From positions 1 through 43,723 of the forward strand of contig DZAL01000026.1 of assembly GCA_022729575.1 (NCBI GenBank): a DNA stretch of 43,723 nt, given 5' to 3'. The number at the start of each line of letters is the position of its first letter. The stretch's first letter is position 1. This DNA is from Thiomargarita sp. (GTDB lineage Bacteria; Pseudomonadota; Gammaproteobacteria; Beggiatoales; Beggiatoaceae). Below, piece by piece: positions 40,716 to 43,723 of the stretch. A program made the translations under genes and the position numbers. The notes beneath the pieces were generated by a model. It saw only the letters and a list, made by a program, of their open reading frames with translations. It searched no databases and was not told the origin of the DNA.

Positions 40716-42200
40716 ATGATTACACCGATAAAGACACCTAATCTATATCGTCCTCAAATTTTATGGATAGTTACTTGGTTGTTGCTTGGTTGGTTCTCAC
40801 CACCAGCCGCTACCGCCACTACCATGAGTTTGAATAACTTGCTGTTGGAATTGGAATCCAATCTGAATGACGAGGCCTGGAATGAAGAGTGGGATGATCG
40901 CTATGAAAGTTGGGAACAGGAATGTCAGCAAGCCAAGCAACCGCAAGTGATTGCTAACTTGTTGTTAGAATTGGAAACTAATATCACCTGGGAAGCAGTC
41001 ACCGACCAGTGGGAAACCCGCCGGGATGGTTGGATGGCGGAAGGAGGCCAGGCCACTACCATGAGTCAAGTCGCCAAACTGTTACTGGAATTTGAGAGTT
41101 ACCTGAAAAAAGCGGCGATCGATGAAGAGTGGCAAGATACCCGAAAGGTCTGGCTTGGGGAGATAAAAAAATGGCTGGCGGTCCCTGCGACTATGGCTTC
41201 GGCTTCGCCAGTTATCACCTGGCTTTATCCGGCCAATGTTATCACTAACCTGTCCACGGGTAGAGTGATGATTAATGCTTGTATTAAAACCGGTGGTCCG
41301 TTGGTAGAACAGGCTCGGATTTATGTCAATAATACCCTATTGACTGGTAACCCGGTACGAAAATTGGAGGTCGTGAAAAGTGGTTGTGATGTTTCGTTAG
41401 GACAACTGGTGCCCTTGCAAGAAGGAAACAATCAGATTAGAATTGTGGTACGGAATGCGGCGGGCCAGACTGCTGCGGAAAGAACCATTAACTTTAAACC
41501 GGTGTATTCTAAACCTTCGGAAAAACGCACCGCGTTAGTGATTGGGAATAGCGATTATGCCCGTGCCCCATTGCGTAACCCGGCGAATGATGCCAAAGCG
41601 ATGGCGAGTAAATTGCGACGCTTGGGATTTGAAGTGCGGTCTTACACTAACCTGGGGCAAAACGACATGAAACGAGTTATCAATGAATTTGGTGACAAGA
41701 TTGCGGCAGCTAGAGGTGGCGTAGGTTTGTTTTATTTTGCTGGGCATGGTGTACAGGTCAAAGGCGAAAACTATTTGATACCGATTGATGCGAATATTCG
41801 CCAAGAAAATGAAGTAGAATTAGAAGCAGTGAATCTGGGCCGCGTATTAGCAAATTTGGAAAATGCTCATAATCGAATGAACATTGTCATCTTAGATGCT
41901 TGTCGTGATAATCCTTATGAAAGGAGTTTTAGGTCTCAAGGCAGTCAAGGCTTAGTTTCTCCGACCGCACCGTATGGGACGGTGGTAGCTTTTGCCACCG
42001 CCCCAGGTTCAGTCACCGCCGATGGTGAGGGCAACAATGGTATTTATACTGAGGAATTGTTGAAGGTCATGGAAACGCCTGGACTTAAGCTAGAAGAGGT
42101 TTTTAAGCAAGTGCTGGCCAAGGTACGGAACAGAACTCAAGGTTCGCAAGTTCCTTGGTATAATGCAGCTTTTGAAGGAGACTTTTATTTTAACAAATAA
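40716..42200 (+). CDS. C14 caspase with three N-terminal 40-aa repeats
   Basis: The 494-residue product starts after AAAGGAG (7 nt spacing) and has a signal peptide (IVTWLLLGWFSPPAATA). Three units of exactly 40 residues begin at 41, 81 and 121 (NLLLELESNL, NLLLELETNI, KLLLEFESYL), each with two or three Trp. An Ig-like domain (about 165-260) follows, then the caspase domain: RTALVIGNSDYA, LFYFAGHG (His about 345) and IVILDACRDNP (Cys about 395), with QVPWYNAAFEGDFYF at the end, a standard bacterial C14 finish. The first conserved Asp of the caspase domain is present (NPANDAKAMA). It precedes the C1 gene on the same strand. Confidence 0.93.
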   Translation: MITPIKTPNLYRPQILWIVTWLLLGWFSPPAATATTMSLNNLLLELESNLNDEAWNEEWDDRYESWEQECQQAKQPQVIANLLLELETNITWEAVTDQWETRRDGWMAEGGQATTMSQVAKLLLEFESYLKKAAIDEEWQDTRKVWLGEIKKWLAVPATMASASPVITWLYPANVITNLSTGRVMINACIKTGGPLVEQARIYVNNTLLTGNPVRKLEVVKSGCDVSLGQLVPLQEGNNQIRIVVRNAAGQTAAERTINFKPVYSKPSEKRTALVIGNSDYARAPLRNPANDAKAMASKLRRLGFEVRSYTNLGQNDMKRVINEFGDKIAAARGGVGLFYFAGHGVQVKGENYLIPIDANIRQENEVELEAVNLGRVLANLENAHNRMNIVILDACRDNPYERSFRSQGSQGLVSPTAPYGTVVAFATAPGSVTADGEGNNGIYTEELLKVMETPGLKLEEVFKQVLAKVRNRTQGSQVPWYNAAFEGDFYFNK

Positions 42201-42217
42201 TCTGGTAAACGAACTGG

Positions 42218-42241
42218 GGTCCAAATCTTCAGATTTGGACC
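42218..42241 (+). terminator. Small palindrome between the two plus-strand genes
   Basis: GGTCCAAATCT / AGATTTGGACC around TC, 18 bp past the C14 stop codon. A simple 11-bp stem related to the GGAGTCCAA palindromes elsewhere in the window. No T-run, so either weak terminator or processing site. Confidence 0.45.
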
Positions 42242-42259
42242 AAGAATAGCAAACACATT

Positions 42260-43660
42260 ATGATGAAACAATCAATTATTACCTTAATTATCCTCTCCCT
42301 AACAACTTTCAGCCTCAATACCTTCGCTGAAAGAAAATATCCCACGGGCTTAATTTTCAATGACCAAGCCTATAATCAAATTCCTTTGCAAGCGACTTTG
42401 ACTCGTGGTTTATATGACAATCTGCCCGCCACTGCTTCACTCAAAAAATATGCTCCAGTGCCCAAAAGTCAGGGAGACTACGGCACTTGTGTTGGTTGGG
42501 CCACGGCTTATGCGGCCCGTACCATTTTGGAAGCCCAGCAAAATGGGTGGACCGAGAAGACTATGATTACTAATAATGCGTTTGCGCCGGGTTTTATTTA
42601 TAACCTGATAAAAGAGGAGGAGGATTCCGCTTGTAGTGACGGTGCCTCGATTAGCAATGCGCTTGATGTTATGGTAAAGCAAGGGGTGCCTAAATACAGC
42701 GAGTTTAATAAATCTTGTCCTCGAACGATTCCTGATGCCATTTATACCAAAGCCGTTCCCTTTAAGATTACGGGCTATCACCGCGTCTTTAAGATAAACG
42801 ATACCAATAATCTAAAAATTCGGGCGGTCAAAAAAAGTTTAGCTGAAGGTAAGCCCGTGGTGATAGGGATGAATACGCCAGACTCGTTTGACGAAGCAGA
42901 GGAGGAGGAAATTTGGCAACCGGTTGAAAGTTCCAACCAGACATATACGGGACATGCCATGACGGTGATTGGTTACAATGATAATCGCGAGGGTGGTGCT
43001 TTTGAACTACAAAATAGTTGGGGAACCGATTGGGGAAATGGTGGCTATATTTGGGTGAAATATGCAGATTTTGCTAATTTTACCAAATATGCTTTTGAGT
43101 TAATCGGTAAATCTAAACAGCCACCAGCAAACATTGCTGATTTATCTGGCAACTTGCGTTTGATATTAGCTGCCAGTGGTGAAATGTCAGCTCAGTTGGT
43201 GGAGCAAACCTATTATAAAATACAACAGTCATATCCAGCCGGGAGCAGATTTAGAGTCTATATTTCTAACCATCATCCTGCTTATGTCTATGCGTTTGGA
43301 TATGACCCCACCACGGGCCAAACTGCGCCTATATTTCCATACGAATCAAGCATTAGTCCTGCGCTCCTCTATCAAAAGAATGAGGTCGCATATCCTGACG
43401 AAGACCATTATGTGGCTATGCAAGGTAGCGGGACTGATTTTTTATGTGTTTTATATTCCAAGGAGGTCCTCAATATAGAGGCAATCCGCCAGCAACTAGA
43501 ACAAGCCAGTGGTAAGTTGGTCGAAAAAGTTAAGCGTGTACTGGGTGATAAATTGGTAGCTAGTCAGAATCTCAAATATTCTCCTTCTGAAATAGGATTC
43601 ACCGCCGTCAGTCATAATAAACAGGTGGTGGCATTAATCGTGGAACTGGAACATAAGTGA
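42260..43660 (+). CDS. Papain-family (C1) cysteine protease with DUF4384-like domain
   Basis: The 466-residue product has a signal peptide (LIILSLTTFSLNTFA) and a C1A core: PVPKSQGDYGTCVGWATAYA with the oxyanion Gln (about 70) and catalytic Cys (about 77), TGHAMTVIGYND with His (about 232) and LQNSWGTDWGNGGYIWVKY with Asn (about 252). All catalytic residues are present. The C-terminal part (about 300-430: GSRFRVYISNHHPAYVYAFG, then PIFPYESSISPALL) fits DUF4384, as in the C14 protein at 36542. Mature activation by prodomain removal is usual, but the region before the core is short (about 45 residues). No strong ribosome site precedes the first ATG at 42260. Confidence 0.93.
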   Translation: MMKQSIITLIILSLTTFSLNTFAERKYPTGLIFNDQAYNQIPLQATLTRGLYDNLPATASLKKYAPVPKSQGDYGTCVGWATAYAARTILEAQQNGWTEKTMITNNAFAPGFIYNLIKEEEDSACSDGASISNALDVMVKQGVPKYSEFNKSCPRTIPDAIYTKAVPFKITGYHRVFKINDTNNLKIRAVKKSLAEGKPVVIGMNTPDSFDEAEEEEIWQPVESSNQTYTGHAMTVIGYNDNREGGAFELQNSWGTDWGNGGYIWVKYADFANFTKYAFELIGKSKQPPANIADLSGNLRLILAASGEMSAQLVEQTYYKIQQSYPAGSRFRVYISNHHPAYVYAFGYDPTTGQTAPIFPYESSISPALLYQKNEVAYPDEDHYVAMQGSGTDFLCVLYSKEVLNIEAIRQQLEQASGKLVEKVKRVLGDKLVASQNLKYSPSEIGFTAVSHNKQVVALIVELEHK

Positions 43661-43670
43661 AGCATAAATT

Positions 43671-43723
43671 TGGTAGTCCCTACCAACTAATGGAGGTATT
43701 AAAATCCAGGTGCTAACTTTCCT
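43671..43723 (-). repeat. 53-bp inverted repeat, right arm
   Basis: Reverse complement of 40353-40405 with one mismatch. The window ends inside it, so the full length is unknown; sequence beyond 43723 should continue as the complement of 40352 and lower if it is longer. Confidence 0.9.

Overview
The window looks like chromosome of a large sulfur-oxidising gammaproteobacterium of the Beggiatoaceae/Thiotrichaceae type (Beggiatoa, Thioploca, Thiomargarita). This is an inference from style: very many secreted caspase-like peptidases, many toxin-antitoxin modules, dense short palindromic and MITE-like repeats, moderate GC, AGGAG-type ribosome binding sites. I saw no rRNA, tRNA, phage, CRISPR or transposase gene. 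Nearly all large genes are on the minus strand.

Region 1 (1-2300) is a decayed margin: a broken HigBA module, a small winged-helix gene and several dispersed repeats. Region 2 (2300-29300) is a run of giant exported cysteine peptidases: three C13/legumain-like proteins with N-terminal Ig-like and beta-propeller (Reg_prop) repeats (2307-6098, 16690-20589, 21595-25482), one WD40-caspase fusion of 1774 aa (9161-14485), one clostripain-like C11 (25544-27817) and one streptopain/C39-like papain-fold protease (27874-29271). Small TA and accessory genes sit between them: Fic (broken by a stop), HNH plus coiled-coil partner, ParE/antitoxin, DUF433/DUF5615, a PIN remnant and a TumE-like pair.

Region 3 (29600-39600) holds a VapBC-like pair, several lipoproteins, an outer-membrane beta-barrel, an OmpA-type protein and three C14 caspases (34359, 36542, 37877), so it looks like an envelope-located caspase cluster. 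Region 4 (39600-43723) holds a 273-bp MITE with target duplication and a plus-strand pair, C14 caspase then C1 papain, flanked by a 53-bp inverted repeat that may mark a mobile cassette.

How it fits together: ten intact putative cysteine peptidase genes from about five families, nearly all with export signals, lie within 43 kb. The big C13/WD40 proteins share one C-terminal domain. The six large minus-strand peptidase genes each end 8-15 bp before a copy of the same 26-bp palindrome, and three of them begin 48-81 bp after another conserved long hairpin. Gene fragments of C11 and C13 lie at the joints. This suggests a peptidase array that grew by duplication and recombination between short palindromic repeats. 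Sensing propellers fused to caspase-fold peptidases suggest an extracytoplasmic, ligand-gated proteolysis system; that function is inference, not shown by sequence.
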